Shown here piece by piece: positions 39,706 through 48,100 of a DNA stretch of 64,000 bases (the stretch's first letter is position 1; every line of letters starts with the position of its first letter). Location: positions 124,001 through 188,000 of the forward strand of contig JROS01000039.1 of the NCBI GenBank assembly GCA_000769715.1, written 5' to 3'. A model generated the notes under the pieces. That model had not been told where the DNA came from. It searched no databases and saw nothing but the letters and a program-made list of their open reading frames with translations. The translations under genes were made by a program, and so were the position numbers. This DNA comes from Desulfobulbus sp. Tol-SR (GTDB taxonomy: Bacteria > Desulfobacterota > Desulfobulbia > Desulfobulbales > Desulfocapsaceae).

Positions 39706-40538
39706 GCATCCTCCCACCCATTTCAACCCGAGACAAAAACATGCGTGACGCGACCCTCCATATCATCGGTACCGGCCCCGGGGATCCCGAGCTCCTGACC
39801 CTCAAGGCCCTGAAGACCCTCACCGCCTGCCCGGTCATCGCCGCCCCCAAGGCCTCGCCGAGCGGCAGTTCGACTGCACTCGCCATCATCAGTCAGGCGG
39901 TCGACCTCGACGGCAAGACAGTCTTCGAACTCTACTTTCCGATGAAGAAGATCAGGGCCGGGAAGGCGCCGGAAGAGGAGGTCAGCCGGGCCTGGCGGGC
40001 GGCGGCGGCCACGATCATCGCCTGTCTCGACCAGGGACTCGATGTCGCCTTCCCAACGCTCGGCGACCCGGCGATCTACTCCACCGGCTACTATCTCTAT
40101 GATACCCTGCTGTCGATGCGGCCGGATATCCGGGTCAGATTCCACGCCGGGATCCCGGCGATGAGCTGCTGTTCGGCGGAAACGGCGATGCCGATCTGCC
40201 TCGGCAACGAGATGCTGGCGGTGGTGCCGGCGACCTTCAGCGACGAACGCCTGCGTTCGACCCTCGAGGCGTTCGACACCATCGTCCTGATGAAGGTGCA
40301 CCGGGTTCTGCCCCGGATCTGCCGGTTGCTCGAAGAAACCGGTCTCCTCGCCAAGGCGGTGCTGATCGAGCGGGCGGGGATGGAAGGCGAACGGATCATC
40401 CGCGATCTCTCCACTATTCCCGAGAACCCGCACTATTTTTCCACGATGATTATCCGCCGCAATGGCGGTTTTCAGGCACCTTGGTCCCGGGACAGGCAAC
40501 AGGCAGGCCCCATTCCTGCTGACGTTTCCGCCATGTAG
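39702..40538 (+). CDS. cbiL: Precorrin-2/cobalt-factor-II C20-methyltransferase (CbiL/CobI-like)
   Basis: LHIIGTGPGDPELLTLKALKTL, PTLGDPAIYSTGYYLYDTL, AGIPAMSCCSAETAMPICLGNE. ATG at 39741 is an alternative start. Confidence 0.85.
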   Translation: MSILPPISTRDKNMRDATLHIIGTGPGDPELLTLKALKTLTACPVIAAPKASPSGSSTALAIISQAVDLDGKTVFELYFPMKKIRAGKAPEEEVSRAWRAAAATIIACLDQGLDVAFPTLGDPAIYSTGYYLYDTLLSMRPDIRVRFHAGIPAMSCCSAETAMPICLGNEMLAVVPATFSDERLRSTLEAFDTIVLMKVHRVLPRICRLLEETGLLAKAVLIERAGMEGERIIRDLSTIPENPHYFSTMIIRRNGGFQAPWSRDRQQAGPIPADVSAM

Positions 40539-40569
40539 GAAACGAGGCCGCGTTCCCGGCTACGATGAG

Positions 40570-40968
40570 TCAGCGGCCCCCGGAATCAGGTGGCTCGCTC
40601 GGGGGGACGGCATCCTGATCCCTGTGCTCTATGCTGAAATGGGTATAGATATTGAACAGGACATACCATTCGAGTTTGGCGGCAAAGCGGATGCCCAATC
40701 CGTTTGCATCCTGACGGACGACCTTCCCTTGAAGGTCGTCCAGGATCAGTCGACTGTGCCTGGCGGAGATGACAATCCGAATGGAACAGATGGTTGCAAT
40801 CGCCACCTGCCGGTCCGTCCCGACATACATCCCGAAAAGACTGATATCCTGAAGACCGCCTTCCAGTTGTTCCTGTCCATCCGGAAAAGAGAGAAAGACA
40901 GTGGTGACATAACGCGTTCGCATCCCCTTGCGTCGTTCGTGGAACTGGTCAGGCTGTTGTCCGATCAT
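40570..40968 (-). CDS. PilZ-domain protein
   Basis: QFHERRKGMRTRYVTTVFLSF...GGLQDISLFGMYVGTDRQV...GLGIRF. ORF extends to 41034; RBS-like AAGGAAAGAGAG supports ATG at 40968. Confidence 0.7.
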   Translation of the reverse strand: MIGQQPDQFHERRKGMRTRYVTTVFLSFPDGQEQLEGGLQDISLFGMYVGTDRQVAIATICSIRIVISARHSRLILDDLQGKVVRQDANGLGIRFAAKLEWYVLFNIYTHFSIEHRDQDAVPPSEPPDSGGR

Positions 40969-41106
40969 GCGCCGTCTCTCTTTCCTTCGTGATGTTTTTG
41001 TTAAATGACCGCCCCTTTTTCGGTAGTTAAGCAAATGATATCATAACTTCAACAGAATTTTCGGCAATTCCGCGCATCGATCCTCCCGGAGTGCGCAGTT
41101 TTGCCG

Positions 41107-41136
41107 TTGACTTCGCCGCCTGTTCAAAGATATACT
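41107..41136 (+). promoter_or_regulatory. Putative sigma70 promoter for the universal stress gene
   Basis: TTGACT (41107-41112), 18-nt spacer, TATACT (41131-41136). Confidence 0.45.
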
Positions 41137-41177
41137 TCATTTATTTTAATGAAATAGCGTTATTACAAGGTGGTTCC

Positions 41178-42107
41178 ATGGAAAAAAAGCTCCTCCTCGC
41201 CGTCGATGGCTCACCCTGCAGCACCCAGGCCCTCGAGTATATCGCCGCGCTCTTTGCCGACCAGCCTGAAGTCAGCTTTCATGTCCTGCACTGCACCAGC
41301 ATCGGCCCCTCTGTTCGCCCCGAGGCCGAGGACCCGGCGAACAGCCTGCTGCCGACCGACCACAGGCTCGATCGCCACCAGGCTATCGGCCTCCTTCATC
41401 TGAAAAAGGCCGAAAACCAACTGACCGCCCTTGGGGTCGTTGCCAGCCGCATCACCTCCTCGACCATTCCCAACGCCACCGGCGTCGCCGCTTCGCTGAA
41501 GGGGTATGCGGAAAAACATCTGGTCGACAGCATCGTCGTCGCCAGACGGGGGATAGGGGTGGTCGGGGAGATGCTCCTCGGCTCGGTATCGGCGGAGCTG
41601 TTCCGGAAATGCCGCAAGATACCGTTATGGATCATCGATGGCGAGGTCACAACCAAACGGTTTTTCGTCCCCGTCGACGGATCGGTCAACTCCCTGATGG
41701 CCGTCGATCACCTGGCCCACATCTTCGCCGGCAGAAACGATATCGCCTTCCTGTTCTTTCACACCCGCAGCCTCCTTTCATCGAGGGTCCAGTGTGTTCC
41801 CGAGGATTTTTACGAACGCTGGGGAAAGGAGTGGTGCGACACGCACCTGCAGGGCAAAAACTGCCTGTTCACCGGCCCGATCCAACTGCTCCTCGATGCC
41901 GGCATCGACAAGGAGATGATCCACACCCTGCCGGAACCGACGGCCCTGGAAGAAAGCAGCAGCATCATCGGCAACGCCAGGAAACATAAATGCGGCACGA
42001 TCGTCATCGGCCGGAGGCGGGAAGGGATGGCGAAGGGCATTTTCGGCAGCATCTCGAGCCGGACCGTGATGCAGACCCAGAACATGGCGCTGTGGATCAT
42101 CGGCTGA
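41178..42107 (+). CDS. Universal stress protein with two UspA domains
   Basis: LLLAVDGSPCSTQALEYIAAL...VVARRGIGVVGEMLLGSVSAELF and FFVPVDGSVNSLMAVDHL...IVIGRRREGMAKGIFGSISSRTV. Confidence 0.88.
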   Translation: MEKKLLLAVDGSPCSTQALEYIAALFADQPEVSFHVLHCTSIGPSVRPEAEDPANSLLPTDHRLDRHQAIGLLHLKKAENQLTALGVVASRITSSTIPNATGVAASLKGYAEKHLVDSIVVARRGIGVVGEMLLGSVSAELFRKCRKIPLWIIDGEVTTKRFFVPVDGSVNSLMAVDHLAHIFAGRNDIAFLFFHTRSLLSSRVQCVPEDFYERWGKEWCDTHLQGKNCLFTGPIQLLLDAGIDKEMIHTLPEPTALEESSSIIGNARKHKCGTIVIGRRREGMAKGIFGSISSRTVMQTQNMALWIIG

Positions 42108-42151
42108 TGCCCATTGTACCGCCGCAGGCCTCTCCGCCTGATTCAGCCTCG

Positions 42152-45022
42152 TTATTTACGGCCGTCGGGACGGGCGACCGGAACGACCCAGGCCTTGGCC
42201 GCCCTGTCGTTGATCAGGTAGGTAGCGGCCAGAGCCCCCATCTCCTCTTTTGTTACTGCCTCGAAATCGCTGAGGATCGACAGCGGCCAGGCCAGCTGCT
42301 GCGGATGGGCGGTCGACTGGGTAAGAACCGATGACAGCCAGTAGGTGTTCGAGCGCACCGCATCCCTGAGCGAGGTCATCATCGGGGCCTTGGCCCGTGC
42401 CAATTCCTCTTCCGTCACTCCGCCGCGGCGCAGATCATCGGCGATGCGCAACACCTCATCGCCGACCTTCTTCTCCTGGCCGGGTTGCACGACCATCTGA
42501 ACCATCAGCATGCCGTAATGCGGGTAGACGCGGCTGGCGGAACTGCCGACTTCGGGTGAATACGTCGCTCCGAGCTTCTCGCGGATCGCCTTGCGCAGCC
42601 GGTCATCGAGGACCGAGGCGAGCATGTGCAGCCGGCGGTTGCGGTGGATATCCCAGAAATCGTCAGTCGGCCAGGCGATCAGCAGGATCGACTTGTCGAT
42701 CGATGAATCCACCTCGGCCGTCAACATCTTCCCGACCGGGAAATGAACTTGCTCGGCCACCGCTCCCCTGCCCTGCCGCGGCGGCAGACCGCCGAAATAG
42801 ATCGACGCCAGGCGCACCACCTCGTCGCGCTCGAAGTCGCCGACGATCGACACCTCGAGCGGCCCTCCGGTCAACTCGGGCAGCAGCCATTGTCTGATAT
42901 CTTCGAGACCGACCTTGTCGACGACGGCCCAGGGCGGCATGCCGAATTTTGGATTGTCACCGGCGAGAAAGGGCAGGACCTGGAACTGCATCGCCCCGTC
43001 GACGTCGCGTTCCATTCCCTGATAGGCCTGGCGCAGGTCGCGCTTGACGCGCTCAAAGATATCCGGCCGCAGCCCCGGATCAACCGTCATGGTGTGGAGC
43101 AGTTGGAACAGCAGTTCGGTTTCGCTCCTGATCGCCTTGCCGGACCAGATGAAACTCCCTTCGCCGACCTTGAACATCGCCCCGACGGTACGGCCGGCCA
43201 GCACCTCGTCCAGCTCGGTCCGTGACAGGGTGCCGCTGCCGGAGCCGTTGACGACGCCTGCGGTCAACAGGGCGAGTCCCGGCTTCGGCTCGCCGAGTTT
43301 ACCGCTGCCGGTATGGATCTCGACCAGCACCTCGTTCTTCTTGAATTCGGTGGGCTTGAGGTTGACCGTCACCCCGTTGGCGAAGACCAGCCGTTCGGCC
43401 TCGATCTCCTTGAACGGGACCACCGCGTTGAGGACTCCCGCCGCCGGCTTCTCCAGGTAGGGGAAGGTAGTGCTGGCAGTACTGCCGGCCGCATCGACGG
43501 GTTGCTGCGCCGCCTGCCGGAAGACGTCGAGGATCTCCTGGGTGGCGGTCTTGTCGTCCAGTCTGGTGTCGCCGGTCAAGGCGATCAAGCGGCTGTCATT
43601 GGCCCAGGATGCCCGCAGGGCGGCATTGACGGCCTCGACATCCAGTGCCGCCAGCAGCGGACCATAGAGGTCCAGTTCCTGCTGCGGCGACATGAAGACT
43701 CTGTTTTCATTGAGATGCCGGATGATGTCATTGGCAATGTCCTTGGAGTCCTTGGTGGCGGCAGTCAACACCGCCTCTTCGAGCTTGGCCTTGATCTCCT
43801 TCTTCACCCGATCGATCTCCGCCTGGCTCACTCCATAGGTCAGGGCCTGGCGCAGGGTCTGCTCGAGCAGACGCAGGGCCTCCTTCCATTTACCCGGCCG
43901 TACCTCGGCTGAAAGGACGGCATAGCCGATCCGGTCAAACATCTCGCCCGAACCATAGAAGGCCCCGGAGAACGGCGTCTCCGAACGCTCCTGCAGCCGC
44001 TGCAGCCGGTGCCGGAGGATCAGCGATACCGCATGCCTCCGCATCTCCGTTGCCTGAAGGGCACGGGAATCGTTTTTCTCTTCGGTATCCCACAGGGATT
44101 CGATCGAGACCTCGCTCTTGCCCAGCTCTTCCTCGAAATGATAGAAGCCCTCGATCCCCTTATGCTGCAGATCACCGAAATCAGGACATTCGGCGACGGC
44201 TTCGGCAGCGGCAAGACGACCGAAGATCCGGTGCACCAGCGGTTCGACCTCCGCCCTCCGGAAATCGCCGACCACCACCAGGATCATGTTTTCCGGCCGA
44301 TACCACTGGTCGTAAAATCGCTTGAGCTGCGTCCGATCGGCCTTCTTCAACGTCTCCTCGACGCCGATCGGCATCCTCTGCGGCATCCTGGTCCCGCGCA
44401 GGGCAAATTCGCTGCCGGCGACATAGGTGCGGTATTCGGCCGAATCCCGGGCCCGTCGCTCCGACAGGATCACTCCCCGCTCCCGCTCGATTTCCTTCTC
44501 CAGCAGCAAGGCCCCGCGGGCATAGTCGGCAAGGACGGTGAACCCCTTCTCCACTTGCGACCGACCGGCGTCGGGGAGGATGACATGGTAGACCGTTTCG
44601 TCGAAGGACGTGCGGGCATTGATGTCGCCGCCGAAACTCATGCCGATCGACTGAAAGTACTCCACCAGTTCACCGGGCTTGAAATTGGTCGACCCATTGA
44701 ACAGCATGTGCTCGAGGAAATGGGCATAGCCGCGCTGCTCATCCGTTTCGTGCAGCGATCCGGCCTGGATGTTGAGATAGGCCGCGACCCGGTTACGCGG
44801 TTCCCTGTTTTCCTTCAGCACATAGCGCAGACCGTTGGGCAGGATCCCTCGAACCAGGCTGGGATCGGGATGCAGATCGCTGCGCGAGGACGGCCAGTCC
44901 GTTGAGATGCAATCGCTCGCGGCAGCGCCGGACTCGGCAGAGCCGGTCAACGGCGACAAAGCCGTCGAGACTATGAAAGAAATAACGAAAACAATATGTT
45001 GCAAATATCCAGACTTGTTCAT
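42152..45022 (-). CDS. M16-family zinc metallopeptidase, exported
   Basis: 956 aa; signal peptide; inverted zinc motif HFLEHMLFNGSTNF and downstream ERERGVILSE. Confidence 0.92.
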   Translation of the reverse strand: MNKSGYLQHIVFVISFIVSTALSPLTGSAESGAAASDCISTDWPSSRSDLHPDPSLVRGILPNGLRYVLKENREPRNRVAAYLNIQAGSLHETDEQRGYAHFLEHMLFNGSTNFKPGELVEYFQSIGMSFGGDINARTSFDETVYHVILPDAGRSQVEKGFTVLADYARGALLLEKEIERERGVILSERRARDSAEYRTYVAGSEFALRGTRMPQRMPIGVEETLKKADRTQLKRFYDQWYRPENMILVVVGDFRRAEVEPLVHRIFGRLAAAEAVAECPDFGDLQHKGIEGFYHFEEELGKSEVSIESLWDTEEKNDSRALQATEMRRHAVSLILRHRLQRLQERSETPFSGAFYGSGEMFDRIGYAVLSAEVRPGKWKEALRLLEQTLRQALTYGVSQAEIDRVKKEIKAKLEEAVLTAATKDSKDIANDIIRHLNENRVFMSPQQELDLYGPLLAALDVEAVNAALRASWANDSRLIALTGDTRLDDKTATQEILDVFRQAAQQPVDAAGSTASTTFPYLEKPAAGVLNAVVPFKEIEAERLVFANGVTVNLKPTEFKKNEVLVEIHTGSGKLGEPKPGLALLTAGVVNGSGSGTLSRTELDEVLAGRTVGAMFKVGEGSFIWSGKAIRSETELLFQLLHTMTVDPGLRPDIFERVKRDLRQAYQGMERDVDGAMQFQVLPFLAGDNPKFGMPPWAVVDKVGLEDIRQWLLPELTGGPLEVSIVGDFERDEVVRLASIYFGGLPPRQGRGAVAEQVHFPVGKMLTAEVDSSIDKSILLIAWPTDDFWDIHRNRRLHMLASVLDDRLRKAIREKLGATYSPEVGSSASRVYPHYGMLMVQMVVQPGQEKKVGDEVLRIADDLRRGGVTEEELARAKAPMMTSLRDAVRSNTYWLSSVLTQSTAHPQQLAWPLSILSDFEAVTKEEMGALAATYLINDRAAKAWVVPVARPDGRK

Positions 45023-45195
45023 GGCAAGATCTCGGCGCTATGGTGATGGCAGTCATCGATCAACGATTGACCGGGACGATGGTCTGAAAAAGGTAGAGCA
45101 TTTTGAGGATATTACAAGGCTGGTATGAATGGGTGGCCGAAGGGATCGCTGCAGCTGGACGACCGCTGCCGCAGGTTGACCGAAGATGGCCGGGG

Positions 45196-45237
45196 AAAAA
45201 GCCGTGCCGCCGGCGTTACCCGTTTGGCCGGCACGGC
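45196..45237 (-). terminator. Rho-independent terminator downstream of glmS
   Basis: Arms gccgtgccg (45201-45209) and cggcacggc (45229-45237), followed on the minus strand by TTTTT. Confidence 0.7.
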
Positions 45238-45250
45238 ATTCCCGGTCAGT

Positions 45251-47092
45251 CTACTCCACCGTCACGCTCTTGGCCAGATTACGGGGCTGATCGACGTCGC
45301 AGCCGCGGCGGGTGGCGATCTCGTAAGCCAGCAGCTGGGCCGGAATGGTGTAGAGGATCGGGTTCATATCATCGTGGATCTTCGGCAGCCAGATCACATC
45401 GTCGGTAATTGTCCGCAGGTGGCTGTTTCCTTCGCTGCCGATGAGGATCAGCCGCCCCTGGCGGGCCTTGATCTCCTCGACGTTGGAGATCGTCTTCTGG
45501 TACACCTCATCCTGCGGCACCATCGCCACGATCGGCATATCCTTGTCGATCAGGGCGATCGGCCCGTGCTTGAGCTCCCCGGAAGCATACCCCTCGGCAT
45601 GGATGTAGGAGATTTCCTTCAGTTTCAGGGCGCCTTCGAGGGCAATCGGGTACGAGAGACCGCGGCCGACAAAGAGAAAATCACGGCAATCGTAGAAGCC
45701 GTCGATCAAGGCGCTGACCTGCTGCTGGATCTTCGGCAGGTGATGATCGATGATGGCCGGAATCCCGATCAGGGCCTGGGCCAGTTCCTGCTGTTTCGCC
45801 TGGTCAATGGTCCCGCGGTGGCGGCCGAGAAAAATGGTGAGCAGAAACAGGGCCGCCAGCTGGGAGGTGAAGGCCTTGGTCGAGGCCACCCCGATCTCAG
45901 GCCCGGCGTGGGTGTAGACGGTCCCATCCGCCTCCCGGGTCATTGTCGAGCCGACGACATTGCAGATCGTGATCGCCTTCGATCCCATCTTCCTGGCGAT
46001 CCGCAGACCGGCCAGCGTGTCGGCGGTCTCGCCGGACTGGGAGATGGTGATCGTCAGCACCCGCTCGTCGATGAGCAGGTGGCGATAGCGGAATTCCGAG
46101 GCGATATCGACCTCCACCGGGATCCTGGCATACCGCTCGATCCAGTACTTGGCGACCAGGGCGGCGTGCCAGGAGGTACCGCAGGCGACAAGGAAGATGC
46201 GGTCGATGTTACGGCACTCCTCCGCCGTCAGATTGATCTCGGCAAGGCTGATCTCCCCCGACTTCGGGTCGACCCGGCCGCTGACGGTGTTGGTGATCGC
46301 CTGCGGCTGTTCGAAGATCTCCTTGAGCATGAAATGCTTGAAGCCGGCCTTCTCGGCCATGGCCGCATTCCACAGGATCGTCTGGGGCTGGCGGGTGATC
46401 GGCTGCCCCGTGACGAGCGAGGATATCTCCCGGCCCTCCCTGGTGAGCACGGCCATCTCCATGTCCTCGAGGAACACGACCTGGTTGGTGAAGGGCAGCA
46501 GCGCCGGGATATCCGAGGCCAGAAATGACCCCTCCTCCGGATGGACGCCGAGGACCAGCGGACTCTGGTTGCGGGCGGCAACGATCAGCTCCGGCTGGTC
46601 GGCCCACAGCACCCCGAGGGCGAACGACCCCTCGACCCGCCGCAGGGCCTCGCGTACCGCCGTCGGCAGATCGTCCCGCAGGCAGTCCTCGATGAGGTGG
46701 GCAAGGACCTCGGTATCGGTTTCGGAGGAGAACGTATGGCCCTTGGCCTTCAGTTCTTCGCGCAGAGAATGGTAGTTTTCGATGATGCCGTTATGGACCA
46801 CGACCAGCCGACCGGTACAATCGCTGTGCGGATGGGCGTTGGCGGTCGTTGGCGCCCCATGCGTCGCCCAGCGGGTGTGGCCGAGACCGATATGGGAGGG
46901 GGTGACGACCGCCTCGTCGATCAGCCTCTCGAGATTGGAGAGTTTTCCCTGACAGCGGTACTTGGTCAGCGCCCCGTTCTCGAGATAGACCACGCCGGCC
47001 GAATCATACCCCCGGTATTCAAGACGCCTGAGCCCTTCCAGCAGTACCGGCACCACACGACGGGGACCGGTATAACCTACGATGCCGCACAT
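45251..47092 (-). CDS. glmS: Glutamine-fructose-6-phosphate aminotransferase (isomerizing)
   Basis: MCGIVGYTGPRRVVPVLLEGLRRLEYRGYDSAGV; SIS domains; C-terminus DVDQPRNLAKSVTVE. Confidence 0.96.
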   Translation of the reverse strand: MCGIVGYTGPRRVVPVLLEGLRRLEYRGYDSAGVVYLENGALTKYRCQGKLSNLERLIDEAVVTPSHIGLGHTRWATHGAPTTANAHPHSDCTGRLVVVHNGIIENYHSLREELKAKGHTFSSETDTEVLAHLIEDCLRDDLPTAVREALRRVEGSFALGVLWADQPELIVAARNQSPLVLGVHPEEGSFLASDIPALLPFTNQVVFLEDMEMAVLTREGREISSLVTGQPITRQPQTILWNAAMAEKAGFKHFMLKEIFEQPQAITNTVSGRVDPKSGEISLAEINLTAEECRNIDRIFLVACGTSWHAALVAKYWIERYARIPVEVDIASEFRYRHLLIDERVLTITISQSGETADTLAGLRIARKMGSKAITICNVVGSTMTREADGTVYTHAGPEIGVASTKAFTSQLAALFLLTIFLGRHRGTIDQAKQQELAQALIGIPAIIDHHLPKIQQQVSALIDGFYDCRDFLFVGRGLSYPIALEGALKLKEISYIHAEGYASGELKHGPIALIDKDMPIVAMVPQDEVYQKTISNVEEIKARQGRLILIGSEGNSHLRTITDDVIWLPKIHDDMNPILYTIPAQLLAYEIATRRGCDVDQPRNLAKSVTVE

Positions 47093-47300
47093 ACAACTCT
47101 CCTCTCCAAAGGCTTGAAACGATGCATACAGGGGACGCTCGGTCAACAACCACAGACTGACAGATAATGGAGACAGAATACCACGCCATTTTCCGGCAAC
47201 GCGAGTTTTTTCTTTTCTCCCCGGTCCTATTTAAGTAAAATCGGGAACCGTTGCTTTTCCCACGACCGACACCAATCCCTCTCTCCAGGTTGACACTCCC

Positions 47301-47855
47301 ATGAATGAACGACAGCGACTGAAATCGATCCTGCTTGAAAAATCCTACCGTCAGGGTACCTTCACCCTGACCTCCGGCAAGACCTCCGACTTCTATATCG
47401 ACGGCAAGCAGACCACCCTGTCGGCCGAGGGCGCCTATCTCTGCGGCAGGCTCCTGTTCGGCCTGATCAGGGAGGAGCAAACACCGATCGCCGCCGTCGG
47501 CGGGATGACCCTGGGCGCCGATCCCCTGGTTACCGCCGTGTCGATCGTCAGTTATCTGGAGCAGGCGCCGATTCCCGCCTTCATCGTCCGCAAGGAGGCG
47601 AAGGGGCATGGCACCGGCAACTATATCGAGGGGCTGAAGAACATGGCGGCAGGCTGCACCGTCGCGCTGATCGAGGACGTGGTCACCACCGGCGGCACCC
47701 TGCTCAAGGTCATCGACCGGGTCGAGGCCCAGGGTTTCAAGGTCGGTCTGGTCGCCACCGTGGTCGAACGCGAGGAAGGCGGCGTGGAAGAGCTGGCCAG
47801 GGCCGGCTACCGGCTGAAATCGATATTTACCCGAACGGAGCTGTTGGCGCCATGA
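47301..47855 (+). CDS. pyrE: Orotate phosphoribosyltransferase
   Basis: YRQGTFTLTSGKTSDFYIDGKQT; PRPP loop VALIEDVVTTGGTLLKVI. Confidence 0.94.
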   Translation: MNERQRLKSILLEKSYRQGTFTLTSGKTSDFYIDGKQTTLSAEGAYLCGRLLFGLIREEQTPIAAVGGMTLGADPLVTAVSIVSYLEQAPIPAFIVRKEAKGHGTGNYIEGLKNMAAGCTVALIEDVVTTGGTLLKVIDRVEAQGFKVGLVATVVEREEGGVEELARAGYRLKSIFTRTELLAP

Positions 47856-48028
47856 CAATGAAATGCAAGAAGTGTTCGGCCAAACTGGAGGTCCATCGGA
47901 TGTGCCGCCGGGTCCGCATGCGCTGCACCGGCTGCCGGCAGGAATACCAGATCCATGAGGTGGCCGGCGAACTGGACCGGGAGACCGAGGAGATCCTGGA
48001 GAAGTATACCGCCATCATCTACGACTGA
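47852..48028 (+). CDS. 58-aa dual-CXXC zinc-ribbon-like protein
   Basis: Manual translation: MTMKCKKCSAKLEVHRMCRRVRMRCTGCRQEYQIHEVAGELDRETEEILEKYTAIIYD*. ATGA overlap with the pyrE stop. Not in the ORF track. Confidence 0.8.
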   Translation: MTMKCKKCSAKLEVHRMCRRVRMRCTGCRQEYQIHEVAGELDRETEEILEKYTAIIYD

Positions 48029-48058
48029 CGACCACTCCCCTCGCCCCTGCATCTCAGA

Positions 48059-48081
48059 CCGGGCCTCTGCAAAAGGCCCGG
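48059..48081. terminator. Hairpin between convergent dual-CXXC gene and hflX
   Basis: ccgggcct (48059-48066) pairs with aggcccgg (48074-48081). Confidence 0.55.
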
Positions 48082-48100
48082 GTTCCATCCTGATTTTCGC

